From Streptomyces sp. SAI-127 (GTDB taxonomy: Bacteria > Actinomycetota > Actinomycetes > Streptomycetales > Streptomycetaceae), in the NCBI RefSeq assembly GCF_029894425.1, contig NZ_JARXYJ010000001.1, forward strand, positions 5,766,001 to 5,830,000: a stretch of DNA of 64,000 nucleotides, read 5' to 3'. Numbering within the stretch: the first letter of the stretch is position 1; the number at the start of each line of letters is the position of its first letter. The notes under the pieces were generated by a model. The model was not told the DNA's origin, ran no database searches, and saw only the letters and a program-made list of their open reading frames with translations. A program made the position numbers and the translations under genes. Shown one piece after another: positions 1-8,170 of this stretch.

Positions 1-249
1 CAGCCCGGCGACCCAGGAGCGAAGCGGGCCCTGTTTGGGGTCGTAGGCCTCGGGGTGCTCCCACACGTGGACGAAGACCTCCCGTGTGACGCCGTCGGCC
101 GCGCGCTCATCTCCGAGCACGCGATGGGCGAGGCCGTGCACGAGTGAAGCGAAACGGTCGTAGAGCTCGCCGAGGGCGGCCGCCTCACCGCGTGCGAGCC
201 GCTGCTGCATCTTGCGGTCCCAGCGGGGCGGTGCGTCCTTCTTCGCCAT
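1..249 (-). CDS. ECF-type RNA polymerase sigma factor, 3' end outside the window
   Basis: Reading the minus strand from ATG at 249 gives 83 uninterrupted codons that run off the left edge. The N-terminus is basic (MAKKDAPPRWDRKMQQRLARG) and is followed by a sigma-70 region 2 pattern: ALGELYDRFASLVHGLAHRVL, then the EVFVHVWEHPEAYDP stretch corresponding to the core-binding and -10 recognition part, ending at RSWVAG. ECF factors direct RNA polymerase to a small regulon, usually under an anti-sigma factor. No anti-sigma gene is visible here; the nearest regulatory neighbour is a STAS protein on the other strand. Only region 2 is present, so the ECF subgroup cannot be decided. Confidence 0.8.
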   Translation of the reverse strand, partial: MAKKDAPPRWDRKMQQRLARGEAAALGELYDRFASLVHGLAHRVLGDERAADGVTREVFVHVWEHPEAYDPKQGPLRSWVAGL

Positions 250-564
250 GCGGCCCCCTCACCCCTGGAAGTGTCCGGGTCAAGCCTGCGCCCACCGTCT
301 TCTCGAATGTAGTCGGCACCCCCGGCAGCGCACGCCCCTTTGTTCCAATGCACGCCCCCTGAGGGGCCGCAGGTGGTAGTGGACCTTCCCCTACCCGCCC
401 ACTCACTGATCAGACCTGATCGAACAGGATCGAAGCCGACTAAAACAAGCCTCTTTCGAACGATTTCCGTTTCTCGGTCTTTGTTTCAGGGAACGGCCGC
501 TGGGCAGCCGCGCTGCAAGGAAGCGTAGGAAAGGCTTCCGTTTGCTTTCCGGCGAGCGAAGGGC
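250..564. other. Intergenic region between sigma factor and STAS gene
   Basis: This is a divergent 315-bp spacer. It is less GC-rich in its right half (about 410-500) than the flanking genes, as expected for promoter DNA. I could not find a convincing -35/-10 pair or an inverted repeat. Short ORFs here lack a ribosome binding site and Streptomyces-like codon bias, so I see no gene in it. Confidence 0.5.
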
Positions 565-945
565 ATGGTGGTGGCGTTCAATGTGACCGGCAACGAGCAG
601 GGCGACTGGACCGTGCTCAGTGTGACGGGCGAGCTGGACCTGGTGACCTCGCCGGTGCTCCGCCAGCGCGTCCACGACGTGGTGGCCGAGGGGCGCCACA
701 GCCTCGTCCTCGACCTCTCGGATGTGTACTTCTGCGACTCCAGCGGTGTCGGCGTCCTCATCGCCTCCCGCCGCCTGATCCGCTCCTGCCAGGGTGATCT
801 GCGCCTGATACTCCCGGCCCAGGGCGCCGCCGACGGCTCCCACGTCAACCGCGTCCTCGGCGCCCTCGGCGTCCGCCGCCTGTTCGAGGTCCACCCGGAC
901 CTGGACTCGGCGACCGACGTGGAGGCGGGACCACTGTCGGCCTGA
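565..945 (+). CDS. STAS-domain anti-sigma factor antagonist
   Basis: A 126-residue protein covering one STAS domain (SpoIIAA/RsbV/BldG family). The hallmark phosphorylation motif DSSG lies at residues 58-61 inside VYFCDSSGVGVL, with the expected GELDLVTSP segment near the N-terminus. In this family the unphosphorylated protein binds an RsbW-type kinase and frees a sigma factor; phosphorylation of the serine blocks this. BldG, the best-known Streptomyces member, has DSTG, so this is a different paralogue. The RsbW-like ATPase at 6365 is a possible partner, but the two are 5 kb apart and the link is only inferred. The gene stands alone. Confidence 0.85.
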   Translation: MVVAFNVTGNEQGDWTVLSVTGELDLVTSPVLRQRVHDVVAEGRHSLVLDLSDVYFCDSSGVGVLIASRRLIRSCQGDLRLILPAQGAADGSHVNRVLGALGVRRLFEVHPDLDSATDVEAGPLSA

Positions 946-1118
946 GCGCGCCGGCCGGCCCGACCGGTTGTGACCTGGGGCACCCCGACTGCCACACCGT
1001 TGTCCCGAAATTCCTTCGGTCTTGGCACAGGCGCCGCCTTCCGGCCCCCGGGGTGCCGCCCGCGTCGTACGCTCCGTGCGAGATGAACCCGATGTGATGT
1101 GAGGCGGCCCGAAGAGAC

Positions 1119-1631
1119 ATGGTCAGCAGCGAGTACGAGCGCAGGATCGCCGGCCGGTTCGTCACCTTCGACCAGGACGGCAACGGCTACATCGACCGCG
1201 AGGACTTCAACGTGGCGGCCAAGGCGCTGCTCACGGAGTTCGGTGTAGCGGCACGCTCCGACAAGGGGCAGGCGCTGTACGTCGGCGCGGAGGCGTTCTG
1301 GCAGGGCATGGCCGGGATCGCGGACCGGGACGGCGACCAGCGGATCACCCGGGACGAGTTCGTGAACGGCGCGGTCAAGCGGCTGCGCGACAACCCGGAA
1401 CGCTTCGCCGAGATCGCCCGCCCCTTCCTGCACGCGGCGCTCGCCGTCGCCGACCAGGACGGCGACGGACGCGCCACCGTCGAGGACACCGCGCGCGTGC
1501 TGAGGATCCTCGGTGTGAGCGAGGACGTCGCTCGGGCCGCCGCGGCCACCCTGGACGCCGACGGCGACGGCAAGGTCGGCGAGGACGAGATCGTGCCCGC
1601 CTTCGCCCGCTACTTCACCGTGCCCGAATAG
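1119..1631 (+). CDS. EF-hand calcium-binding protein (calerythrin/CabC type)
   Basis: A 170-residue cytoplasmic protein with four EF-hand loops starting at residues 18 (DQDGNGYIDRED), 69 (DRDGDQRITRDE), 112 (DQDGDGRATVED) and 146 (DADGDGKVGEDE). All four keep acidic residues at loop positions 1, 3 and 12; loops 1 and 3 end in D instead of the usual E. Length and four-loop layout match the calerythrin/CabC group of actinobacterial calcium buffers or sensors, some of which affect spore germination and aerial growth. No signal peptide or membrane segment is visible. The 3' end overlaps the convergent CoA ligase gene by 22 bp. Confidence 0.88.
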   Translation: MVSSEYERRIAGRFVTFDQDGNGYIDREDFNVAAKALLTEFGVAARSDKGQALYVGAEAFWQGMAGIADRDGDQRITRDEFVNGAVKRLRDNPERFAEIARPFLHAALAVADQDGDGRATVEDTARVLRILGVSEDVARAAAATLDADGDGKVGEDEIVPAFARYFTVPE

Positions 1632-3118
1632 CGCTCCCTGAGCTTGTACTTCAGGACCTTCCGCAGGGTCTCGTTGCGCGGAAGGGCGTCCACCACCTCC
1701 AGCTGCTCCGGCAGTTTGTGGGTCGACAGCCCCTCCGCCCGCAGATACGCGGTCACGGCGTCCAGAGTCAGCTTCCCGGCCCCCTCGGGCTGTTCCACCA
1801 CGGCACACACGCGTTCCCCGCGCTCGGCGTCCGGAAGCCCGATCACCGCCACGTCCCCGACGGCCGGATGCGCGGCCAGCAGGTCCTCGATCTCCTTCGC
1901 CGAGATGTTCTCGCCCTTGCGGATGATCACGTCCTTGAGCCGTCCGGTGAGCACCAGGTGGCCGGTGGCCGTGAGATGTCCCAGATCACCTGTGCGCAGG
2001 TAGCCCTCCTCGTCGAAGGCCTCCGCCGTCTGGGACGGGTCGAGATACCCCTGACAGACCGCCTCCCCCTTCAGCCGCACCTCCCCGTCCACGATCCGCA
2101 CGGACATTCCCTCCGGCGGCCGTCCCTCGGTCGTCGCCAGGTTCTCCACCGTGTCGTCCGGATCGCCCATGGTGATCATCGGCACCTCGGTCATGCCGTA
2201 TCCGTGCGTCAGCTGCACCCCCAGCTCCCGTACGACGGCGTGATAGACCTCCGGCGGCTTGGGCGCCCCGCCGCCCGCGAGCAGCCGCAGGGACGGGATG
2301 ATCCTCTCGCCCGGCTGCTTGCGCTGCTCCGTGAGGAACATCGAGTAGAACGCCGTCGAGCCGCCCGCCACCGTCACCCCGTGGCGGCGGTATCCCTCCA
2401 GCGCCTCCGGCAGGGCGAACTGCTCGAACATCACCGCCGGGAAGCCGTACAGCAGCAGCATCACGGTGTAGTCCGGGCCCGCGATGTGCGCGTACGGGAA
2501 GGCCATCGACCCCACGTCGTCCGCCGTGAGGCGCAGCGCGTGCGCGAGGCAGGAGCCACCCGCGATCAGCGAACGGTCCGTGTGCAGAACGCCCTTGGGG
2601 TCGGACGTGGTGCCCGAGGTCCAGTAGATCCACCGGACGGAGGTGCCGTCGGCGGGCGGGGCGGGCAGGACGGCCGGATCGCCGTCCGGGAGGTCGTCGT
2701 ACGCCTCGAAGACCCCCTTGGCGCCGAGCCGCCGTGCCATCTCCGTGTGGTCGAAGCCGCGCCAGACGCCCGGTACCGCGAAGAACTCCGCCTTCGACTC
2801 CCGCAGGGCGAAGGCGACTTCACGGTCCCGGTAGAAGGGGATGACGGGCGACTGCACGGCGCCCAGACGGGCGAGCGCGAAGGAGAGCAGGGCCGTCTCG
2901 ATACGGGTGGGCAGTTGCCAGGCGACGACCGTGCCGGGGCGTACGCCCATGTCGTACAGGCCGGCCGCCACCCGCTCGGCACGCACGCGCAGCTCGCCGA
3001 AGGTGAGCGTGCGGTCGTCCTGGAGGAGGACCCGGCGGTCGGGGGTCAGGTCGGCGCGGCGGGCGACCAGCTCCCAGAGGGTGCGGGACGCGCTGAGCGC
3101 GTGGGCGGTGTCGGTCAC
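1610..3118 (-). CDS. AMP-dependent acyl-CoA synthetase/ligase
   Basis: A 502-residue member of the ANL superfamily, expected to activate a carboxylic acid as acyl-AMP and then acyl-CoA. The phosphate-binding loop YWTSGTTSDPKG is at about residues 165-176, followed by GYGMTE, YLRTGDLG and GRLKDVIIRKGENISAKEIE. Near the C-terminus the usual GK signature reads NETLRKVLK, keeping a lysine in the catalytic position. It starts at GTG and is divergent from an acyl-CoA dehydrogenase pair; two operator-like palindromes lie between them. The substrate is unknown. The context suggests a cyclic or branched acid broken down by beta-oxidation rather than acetate. Confidence 0.88.
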   Translation of the reverse strand: MTDTAHALSASRTLWELVARRADLTPDRRVLLQDDRTLTFGELRVRAERVAAGLYDMGVRPGTVVAWQLPTRIETALLSFALARLGAVQSPVIPFYRDREVAFALRESKAEFFAVPGVWRGFDHTEMARRLGAKGVFEAYDDLPDGDPAVLPAPPADGTSVRWIYWTSGTTSDPKGVLHTDRSLIAGGSCLAHALRLTADDVGSMAFPYAHIAGPDYTVMLLLYGFPAVMFEQFALPEALEGYRRHGVTVAGGSTAFYSMFLTEQRKQPGERIIPSLRLLAGGGAPKPPEVYHAVVRELGVQLTHGYGMTEVPMITMGDPDDTVENLATTEGRPPEGMSVRIVDGEVRLKGEAVCQGYLDPSQTAEAFDEEGYLRTGDLGHLTATGHLVLTGRLKDVIIRKGENISAKEIEDLLAAHPAVGDVAVIGLPDAERGERVCAVVEQPEGAGKLTLDAVTAYLRAEGLSTHKLPEQLEVVDALPRNETLRKVLKYKLRERYSGTVK

Positions 3119-3137
3119 GGCGGGCCCCCTCGTGGAG

Positions 3138-3152
3138 CTGACGGATAGTCAG
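3138..3152. promoter_or_regulatory. Operator-like palindrome, site 1 of the CTGAC family
   Basis: CTGACGGATAGTCAG: perfect 5-bp arms around a 5-bp centre, about 20 bp upstream of the CoA ligase start (minus strand). It belongs to a family of seven near-identical sites in this window. The layout fits a TetR-family repressor operator. Confidence 0.65.
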
Positions 3153-3226
3153 ATCGTGGGCAGAGCGTAGGGCGGGACGCCTTGTCGGTCCAGGGGTGCG
3201 GGACTTAGCCTTCCGGTGCGAGCGGT

Positions 3227-3245
3227 ATCTGACGGGTTATCAGAT
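3227..3245. promoter_or_regulatory. Operator-like palindrome, site 2 of the CTGAC family
   Basis: A 19-bp site with perfect 6-bp arms (ATCTGA and TCAGAT) around CGGGTTA, ending 14 bp before the acyl-CoA dehydrogenase ATG at 3260. Its core CTGACGGGTTATCAG closely matches site 1 on the other side of the divergent promoter. Confidence 0.65.
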
Positions 3246-3259
3246 ATGGAGTGCCGGTC

Positions 3260-4393
3260 ATGGATCTCGCGTACACGCCGGAAGAGGAGGAGTTCCGGGC
3301 GCGGCTGCGCGAGTGGCTCGCCAAGGCGCTCCCCACGCTGCCCCCGAAGCCGTCCCCGGAGGACTGGCCCGGGCGCCGGACCTACGACCTCGGCTGGCAG
3401 CGCATGCTGTACGACGCCGGGTACGCCCACGTGCACTGGGACGCGTCGCCCACCACGCGGCTGATCTTCCTGGAGGAGACGGAGGCCGCGGGCGCGCCCT
3501 ATGTGGGCGCCGGGTTCGTCGGACTGCTCCACGCGGGACCGACGATCGCCGCCGAGGGCACCGCCGGGCAGCGGGCACGCTGGCTGCCGCCGATCCTGCG
3601 GGGCGAGGAGGTCTGGTGCCAGGGATTCAGCGAACCCGACGCCGGGAGCGACCTCGCGGCACTGCGCACGCGCGCGCGTAGGGACGGCGACGACTATGTG
3701 GTGAGCGGGTCCAAGATCTGGACCTCGCACGCCGAAGTGGCCGACTGGTGCGAGCTGCTGGTGCGGACGGATCCGGCGGCTCCGAAGCACAAGGGCATCA
3801 CCTGGCTGGCGATGCCCATGTCCTCGCCCGGTGTCGTGGTGCGCCCCTTGCGCACGCTCGCCGGGTCCGCCGAGTTCGCCGAGGTGTTCCTCGACGACGT
3901 GCGGGTGCCGGTGGCGAACCGGGTGGGCGAGGAGAACGACGGCTGGCGCGTGACCATGGTGACGCTGTCCTTCGAGCGCGGTACGGCCTTCGTGGGCGAG
4001 GTCGTCGCCTGCCGGCGGGTGCTGGGCGAACTCGCCCGTACGGCACGGGAGAACGGGCGCTGGGACGATCCCGTGCTGAGGCGGCGGCTGGGGCGGCTGA
4101 ACGCCGAGTTCCGTGCGCTGTGGCGGCTGACGCAGTGGAACGTGAGCGAGGCCGAGGCGAGTGGCGGGGTGCCGGGGGTGGGGGGTTCTGTCTTCAAACT
4201 CCGCTACTCGCACGCCCGCCAGGAGTTGTACGACGCCGCTGCGGACGTACTGGGGCCGGACAGTCTGGATCTCGACCGGCCTTGGGTGCTCGACCGGTTG
4301 TCCTCGCTGTCGTACACGATCGCGGCCGGGACCTCGCAGATTCAGCGGAACATCGTGGCCGAGCGGATTCTCGGGCTGCCGAAGGGGCGTTGA
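3260..4393 (+). CDS. Acyl-CoA dehydrogenase, full-length (alpha-type) subunit
   Basis: A 377-residue flavoprotein. The motif EVWCQGFSEPDAGSDLAALRTR marks the flavin- and substrate-contacting middle domain, and GTSQIQRNIVAERILGLP is the C-terminal FAD-contacting motif of the family. I chose ATG at 3260 (MDLAYTPEEEEF) over GTG at 3251 because GGAG lies 8 bp upstream of it. It should introduce the alpha-beta double bond into an acyl-CoA. The next gene starts 1 bp after its stop and encodes a second, divergent dehydrogenase, so the two may form an alpha2-beta2 enzyme like the paired FadE/ChsE dehydrogenases of steroid side-chain catabolism. That pairing is inferred. Confidence 0.9.
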   Translation: MDLAYTPEEEEFRARLREWLAKALPTLPPKPSPEDWPGRRTYDLGWQRMLYDAGYAHVHWDASPTTRLIFLEETEAAGAPYVGAGFVGLLHAGPTIAAEGTAGQRARWLPPILRGEEVWCQGFSEPDAGSDLAALRTRARRDGDDYVVSGSKIWTSHAEVADWCELLVRTDPAAPKHKGITWLAMPMSSPGVVVRPLRTLAGSAEFAEVFLDDVRVPVANRVGEENDGWRVTMVTLSFERGTAFVGEVVACRRVLGELARTARENGRWDDPVLRRRLGRLNAEFRALWRLTQWNVSEAEASGGVPGVGGSVFKLRYSHARQELYDAAADVLGPDSLDLDRPWVLDRLSSLSYTIAAGTSQIQRNIVAERILGLPKGR

Positions 4394-4394
4394 C

Positions 4395-5891
4395 GTGCGC
4401 TTTCAACTGACCGAGGACCAGCAGGCGTTGCGCGCCGGGATGCGGGAGCTGCTCGCGCGGCGCTTCGACGGGGCGGTGCTGCGGGCCGCTGCGGCAGAAC
4501 CCCGGCTGGACCGGGCGCTGTGGCGGGAGTTGGGTGCGGCCGGGTTCTTCGCGCTGCGGGTGCCGGAGGCGGACGGCGGGGTCGGGCTGGGGTTGCCGGA
4601 AGCCGTGTTGGCCTTCGAGGAGGCCGGGCGGGCCCTGCTGCCGGGACCGCTGGTGGCGACCCACCTCGCGGCGGGCACGGTACCGGGGGCGGCCTCCGGC
4701 GAGGCGGTGGTGACGGACGTCGACAGCGGCGGGCTGGTCGAGTGGCTGTCCGAGGCGGACGTCGTACGCGGGGACGCCACGGGGGCGGTACCGCTGCGCT
4801 CCGTGGACCCGCTGACGCCGCTGCACCGGGTTCCCGGAGCGGGGGGCGGGCCGGGTCGGGCCGAGCCCGCGTGGCGTCCGGCGACGGGAGGTGGGGCGTG
4901 TCCGGCCGAACCCGCGTGCGATCCGGCGACGGAGGTGGGACAGGGCTCCTCCGGGCGGCTCCCGGCGACGGGGCCGTCGCCGACGGCAGCGCCCGGGTCG
5001 TCCTCGGCTCCGGCGCCCAGGCCGTCGTCGGCTGCCGCGCCCGATTCGTCTTCCCTGGCCGCTGCCGGTTCGCCTTCTGCGGCTGTGCCTGGCTTGTCTT
5101 CCGGCGGGGCTGGTGGTTCGTCGTCCGCGGCCGTTGGTGGTTGGTCGACGGCTGGGGCGCCCGATTCGTCTTCCCCCGCTGCTGCCGGTTCGCCTTCTGC
5201 GGCTGTGCCTGGCTTGCCCCCCGTCGGGGATGGTGGTTCGTCGTCTGCTGCCGTGTCCGGCTCGGCTTTCGTCGCCGCCCCCGGTTCGAGTTCCGCGGCT
5301 GTGCCTGGCTTGCCTTCTGTCGGGGCTGGTGGTTCGTCGTCCGCGACCGCCGACGGCCGGTGTTCCGAGGCCGCCCCTGGCCGGTCCTCCACGACCGCCC
5401 CCAGCCCGTCCTCCACCACCGCCCCCGCGCGTGACCCCTCACCGTCAGGGGTCCCCGTGTCCCGGTCCGCCCGCGTCGTCGACCCCGTCGCCGTGCTCCT
5501 GACCGCCGCCGAGCAGCTCGGTACCGCCGCGCGTGTGTGTGAGCTCGCCGTGCAACACGCCGGGACGCGGGAGCAGTTCGGGCAGCCGATCGGGGCCTTC
5601 CAGGCGGTCAAGCACCTGTGCGCGCAGATGCTGGTGCGGGCGGAGACGGCCCGGGCCGCGGTGTACGCGGCCGCCGTGACCGCCGACCCGGTGGACATCG
5701 CCGCCGCCCGGCTGCTGGCCGACGAGGCGGCCGAGCGGGGGGCCCGGGACTGTCTTCAGGTGCACGGCGGGATGGGCTTCACCTGGGAGTGCGAGGTGCA
5801 GCTGCATCTGAAGCGGGCCTGGGTGCGGGCCCGCAGGGGCGGCGGCGGTGCGGAGAGCGAGGAGTTGCTCGCCGTCGATCTGCTGGCCTGA
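4395..5891 (+). CDS. Acyl-CoA dehydrogenase, beta-type subunit with a long low-complexity repeat insertion
   Basis: A 498-residue product from GTG at 4395 (MRFQLTEDQQALRAGM), one base after the previous stop. The N-terminal helical domain (about residues 1-130) and the C-terminal domain (REQFGQPIGAFQAVKH, LQVHGGMGFTWE) are typical of acyl-CoA dehydrogenases. Between them, about residues 148-352 are Ala/Ser/Pro/Gly-rich and repetitive, encoded by 120-bp repeats at 5041, 5161 and a shortened copy at 5281. Family members are usually 340-380 residues, so roughly 150 residues are extra. The normal beta-barrel middle domain is not recognisable, so the protein may be a partner of the upstream subunit or damaged by repeat expansion. 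The reading frame stays open throughout. Confidence 0.75.
   Translation: MRFQLTEDQQALRAGMRELLARRFDGAVLRAAAAEPRLDRALWRELGAAGFFALRVPEADGGVGLGLPEAVLAFEEAGRALLPGPLVATHLAAGTVPGAASGEAVVTDVDSGGLVEWLSEADVVRGDATGAVPLRSVDPLTPLHRVPGAGGGPGRAEPAWRPATGGGACPAEPACDPATEVGQGSSGRLPATGPSPTAAPGSSSAPAPRPSSAAAPDSSSLAAAGSPSAAVPGLSSGGAGGSSSAAVGGWSTAGAPDSSSPAAAGSPSAAVPGLPPVGDGGSSSAAVSGSAFVAAPGSSSAAVPGLPSVGAGGSSSATADGRCSEAAPGRSSTTAPSPSSTTAPARDPSPSGVPVSRSARVVDPVAVLLTAAEQLGTAARVCELAVQHAGTREQFGQPIGAFQAVKHLCAQMLVRAETARAAVYAAAVTADPVDIAAARLLADEAAERGARDCLQVHGGMGFTWECEVQLHLKRAWVRARRGGGGAESEELLAVDLLA
5041..5360 (+). repeat. 120-bp in-frame tandem repeat inside the dehydrogenase gene
   Basis: Near-identical units begin at 5041 (CCGATTCGTCTTCC) and 5161 (the same 14 bases), exactly 120 bp apart. 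A third unit begins at 5281 with CCGGTTCGAGTTCC and lacks about 24 bp near its start. All three share GGCTGTGCCTGGCTTG and GGTGGTTCGTCGTC. A multiple of three keeps the frame open and gives a 40-residue period. Codon choice (many TCT, TTC, GTT) differs from the surrounding gene. Confidence 0.85.
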
Positions 5892-6364
5892 GGCGCCCGC
5901 GTCCGGAGCGCATGTCGCGGATTGTGGCATGCCGGAATCACGGAGCGTTGGTATCGGGTTGTGTCCTATGTGTGACTCGTCACGTCCTGGAGTCGGCGCC
6001 CCGCTCCGGTACCTTGTGTGAGATGCGAGTGGTTCCGAGCATGAGCCATGCCGGTGTTGCCGAAGAGGCGGCCCCGGACCCGGCGATGCGCGCCGCTGCT
6101 CGCGGGGCGGGAGGCCCTGTAACCACGGCCTGTTCGACTTCCCGCGGCGGGCGTCGCACAGTATCCCGCACGGGTACTCCTTCGCGCTGGAATATGCCCG
6201 AAGCGCTTGTTGGCGTGACTGTACGTCAACCATGCTGTCCTGTAAGGGATTCACGTTCTGTGACCCCGGCTTTGGTCATTGTTCTGGTCATGCAAAAAAT
6301 GGCTACGATCGTGGCCCTCGTGAGGCGCGAGGCCATGTGCCCGCCGGTTCGGATGGTGTGAGCG
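5892..6364. other. Intergenic region upstream of the RsbW-like gene
   Basis: A 473-bp stretch with no ORF I can support. It is AT-richer near 6280-6310 (TTGTTC at 6277, an A6 run at 6294, TACGAT at 6303), which could be a weak promoter for the gene at 6365, but spacing and sequence are poor. I see no RNA gene or clear hairpin. Confidence 0.4.
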
Positions 6365-6841
6365 GTGCAGGTGCTTCAAGTGCAGCTGGAGATCCGGCCC
6401 GACCCCGCAGAAGTGGGGCGAGCCCGGCGGTGGGCCCGCTCGCGGCTCGCCGTATCCGGGATAGAGGTCGACGAACCGCTCGCCGAGGTCCTGATCCTGC
6501 TCGTGTCGGAGCTGGTCACCAACGCCGTGGTGCACACCGGCCGTCCGGCCGTCCTGCGGCTGTCCCTGCCGGATGCCGAGGTGGAGTCGGCCACCGTCCG
6601 CCTTGAGGTCGCCGACCGCAGTGGCCGGGCCCCGGTGCCGCGCTGCGTCGACGGTGAGGCGACCGGCGGCCGTGGTCTGGCCCTCGTCGACGGGCTCGCG
6701 GACCGCTGGGGCTGGAGCCCCGAAGGTGCGGGCAAGAGCATCTGGTGCGAACTCGACCGCTGCGAGAAGCCGCGAGAGGGCGCGGAGGCCTACGACATCG
6801 ACGCCTCGGCCTACGAGGGATTCGCGTTCGAGGCGGTGTGA
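6365..6841 (+). CDS. RsbW-like ATP-binding protein (HATPase_c anti-sigma/regulatory kinase)
   Basis: A 158-residue protein with a single GHKL ATPase fold. The N-box is SELVTNAVVHTG at about residues 48-59, and the G-box-like segment GGRGLALVDGLADRWGW is near residue 100. There is no transmembrane or sensor part. Streptomycetes carry many such stand-alone RsbW-like kinases that phosphorylate STAS antagonists or bind sigma factors; the STAS protein at 565 is a candidate but unproven partner. The start is GTG. The C-terminal 25 residues (YDIDASAYEGFAFEAV) are outside the core fold. Confidence 0.8.
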   Translation: MQVLQVQLEIRPDPAEVGRARRWARSRLAVSGIEVDEPLAEVLILLVSELVTNAVVHTGRPAVLRLSLPDAEVESATVRLEVADRSGRAPVPRCVDGEATGGRGLALVDGLADRWGWSPEGAGKSIWCELDRCEKPREGAEAYDIDASAYEGFAFEAV

Positions 6842-7158
6842 CCGGCGCACGGTCGCAGAGACCGCCGCCTCCCTTTTCTCGAGGCGGGTCGGTGCGCCGG
6901 GCAATGCACCCGTGCGCGGTCGTGGCAAATAGGTCGTAAGTAATAAATCCCCGGACCGGTGTTGACGCAGCGTGTTCGATTGATGACGCTGGTGGTCTGC
7001 GATTCGCCGCGAGGGGACGCCGAGGGCTTCGGTGACGGAAGCCCCCGACGAGTGCGGATCGTGACGCGGTGTCGATTTCCTCAGGGCGGAAGGAAGTCGA
7101 TGACGGCGGCGCGCGATGCCGTGCTCGGGGCGGATCCGCGCGCCGCCGGCCGACCTCC
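6842..7158. other. Convergent intergenic region
   Basis: This 317-bp region separates two convergent genes. It contains a modest hairpin (GGGCTTC at 7024-7030 and GAAGCCC at 7038-7044, 7-nt loop) that could end transcription from either side. I see no gene in it. Confidence 0.4.
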
Positions 7159-8085
7159 TCACAGAATGGCCACCGGGGCCACGGGCGTTCCGGTGCCACC
7201 GGCGAACGGCTCGGGCATCGCCGACAGCAGGAACGCGTACCGGCCAAGTTGTCCACAGGCTGTGGACAACTCTTCCAGGTTCCAGTTCTGGCCCTGCAGC
7301 ATCCCCATCTCCACCAGGTCCAGGGCGTGCACCGGCAGCCACAGGTCCTCGATCTCGGGCGGGAAGATCTCGAACGTGAGCGTGTCGTTGGCGACCGCCG
7401 CGACATCGCGCGCGTGGAACCACTCCGGGGTACGGACCGACAGGCCCGGCGACGGATAGGCGTACGACTCCTTGTCCCCGGCGAGATACACCTGGATCTG
7501 TCCGGTCCGTACGAGCACGATGTCACCGGCACGCACGTGCGTGCCCGCGAGTTCCTCGGCGGCCTCCAGGTCCTCGGGGGTCACGGCGTGGCCGCCGTCG
7601 AGCCGGTCCACGCCCCGCGCGCGGGCCACGTCGAGCAGCACTCCGCGCGAGACGATGTGCCGCGCCTTGTCGATACCGCTGAACTCGGCGCCGCCGTGGG
7701 GGGTGATGGTGCCGGCCGGGCGTCCGTTGTAGAGCATGCCGGAGTGCGAGACATGGGTGAGCGCGTCCCAGTGGGTGGCGGCCTGCAGGCCCATGGTCAC
7801 CGCGTCGTCGCTGCACGCGACCGTCCCCGGGCCGAAGATCTCCTGGTTGATCTGCACCATCACATGCAGGGGGTTGACCCGGCCCGGCATCATCCCGGTC
7901 TGCACGCCGTCCTGCCTGAGGGGCAGGGCGAGGGGGATGCGACGGCCCGTGCGGACGGTCGCGGCGGCCTCGCGGACGACCTCGTCGGTGATCAGGTTCA
8001 GGGTGCCGATCTCGTCGTCGGCGCCCCAACGACCCCAGTTGTTCACGCGCTTGGCGATGTCGTGGAACGCGGCCGGAAGTGACAT
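7159..8085 (-). CDS. Cyclase-family metal-dependent hydrolase (kynurenine formamidase-like)
   Basis: A 308-residue protein of the 'cyclase' family (PF04199), manganese or zinc hydrolases that include bacterial kynurenine formamidase and isatin hydrolase. The metal-binding signature HWDALTHVSHSG begins at residue 105 (H105, D107, H111). The N-terminal NNWGRWGADDEIGTLNLIT segment is typical of the longer subgroup found in catabolic operons. It is divergent from an SDR-dehydrogenase-ADH operon with two CTGAC-family operators in between, so it probably acts in the same pathway, perhaps as a ring-opening or amide/lactone hydrolase. The substrate cannot be read from the sequence. The coding sequence also contains an inverted pair of DnaA-box-like sites. 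Confidence 0.8.
   Translation of the reverse strand: MSLPAAFHDIAKRVNNWGRWGADDEIGTLNLITDEVVREAAATVRTGRRIPLALPLRQDGVQTGMMPGRVNPLHVMVQINQEIFGPGTVACSDDAVTMGLQAATHWDALTHVSHSGMLYNGRPAGTITPHGGAEFSGIDKARHIVSRGVLLDVARARGVDRLDGGHAVTPEDLEAAEELAGTHVRAGDIVLVRTGQIQVYLAGDKESYAYPSPGLSVRTPEWFHARDVAAVANDTLTFEIFPPEIEDLWLPVHALDLVEMGMLQGQNWNLEELSTACGQLGRYAFLLSAMPEPFAGGTGTPVAPVAIL
7249..7269. other. Inverted pair of DnaA-box-like sequences inside a coding region
   Basis: TTGTCCACA at 7249-7257 and TGTGGACAA at 7261-7269 are separated by 3 bp. Each matches the preferred Streptomyces DnaA box exactly. They lie within the hydrolase gene. Confidence 0.5.
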
Positions 8086-8114
8086 CGGACCCTCCCCGGG
8101 GCTTGTGTCCGCAC

Positions 8115-8149
8115 ATCTGACGGGTCATAAAATCTAACGGTCCGTCAGA
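8115..8149. promoter_or_regulatory. Two operator-like sites of the CTGAC family (sites 3 and 4)
   Basis: CTGACGGGTCATAA (from 8117) is an imperfect copy and CTAACGGTCCGTCAG (8134-8148) a nearly perfect palindrome. They sit in the 85-bp divergent promoter between the hydrolase (minus) and the SDR (plus), so one repressor could control both directions. Confidence 0.6.
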
Positions 8150-8170
8150 AACCGCGGGAAGGGGCCGGGC

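Noticed and set aside
4161..4394. A longer N-terminus for the second acyl-CoA dehydrogenase
   Set aside because: It would overlap the first dehydrogenase in another frame with no family similarity. GTG at 4395 gives a normal dehydrogenase start.
5041..5360. Possible CRISPR array
   Set aside because: Units are 120 bp, contiguous and translated in frame, with no spacer structure and no cas genes.
7249..7269. Replication origin
   Set aside because: There are only two DnaA boxes, inside a catabolic gene. No dnaA/dnaN or box cluster is present.
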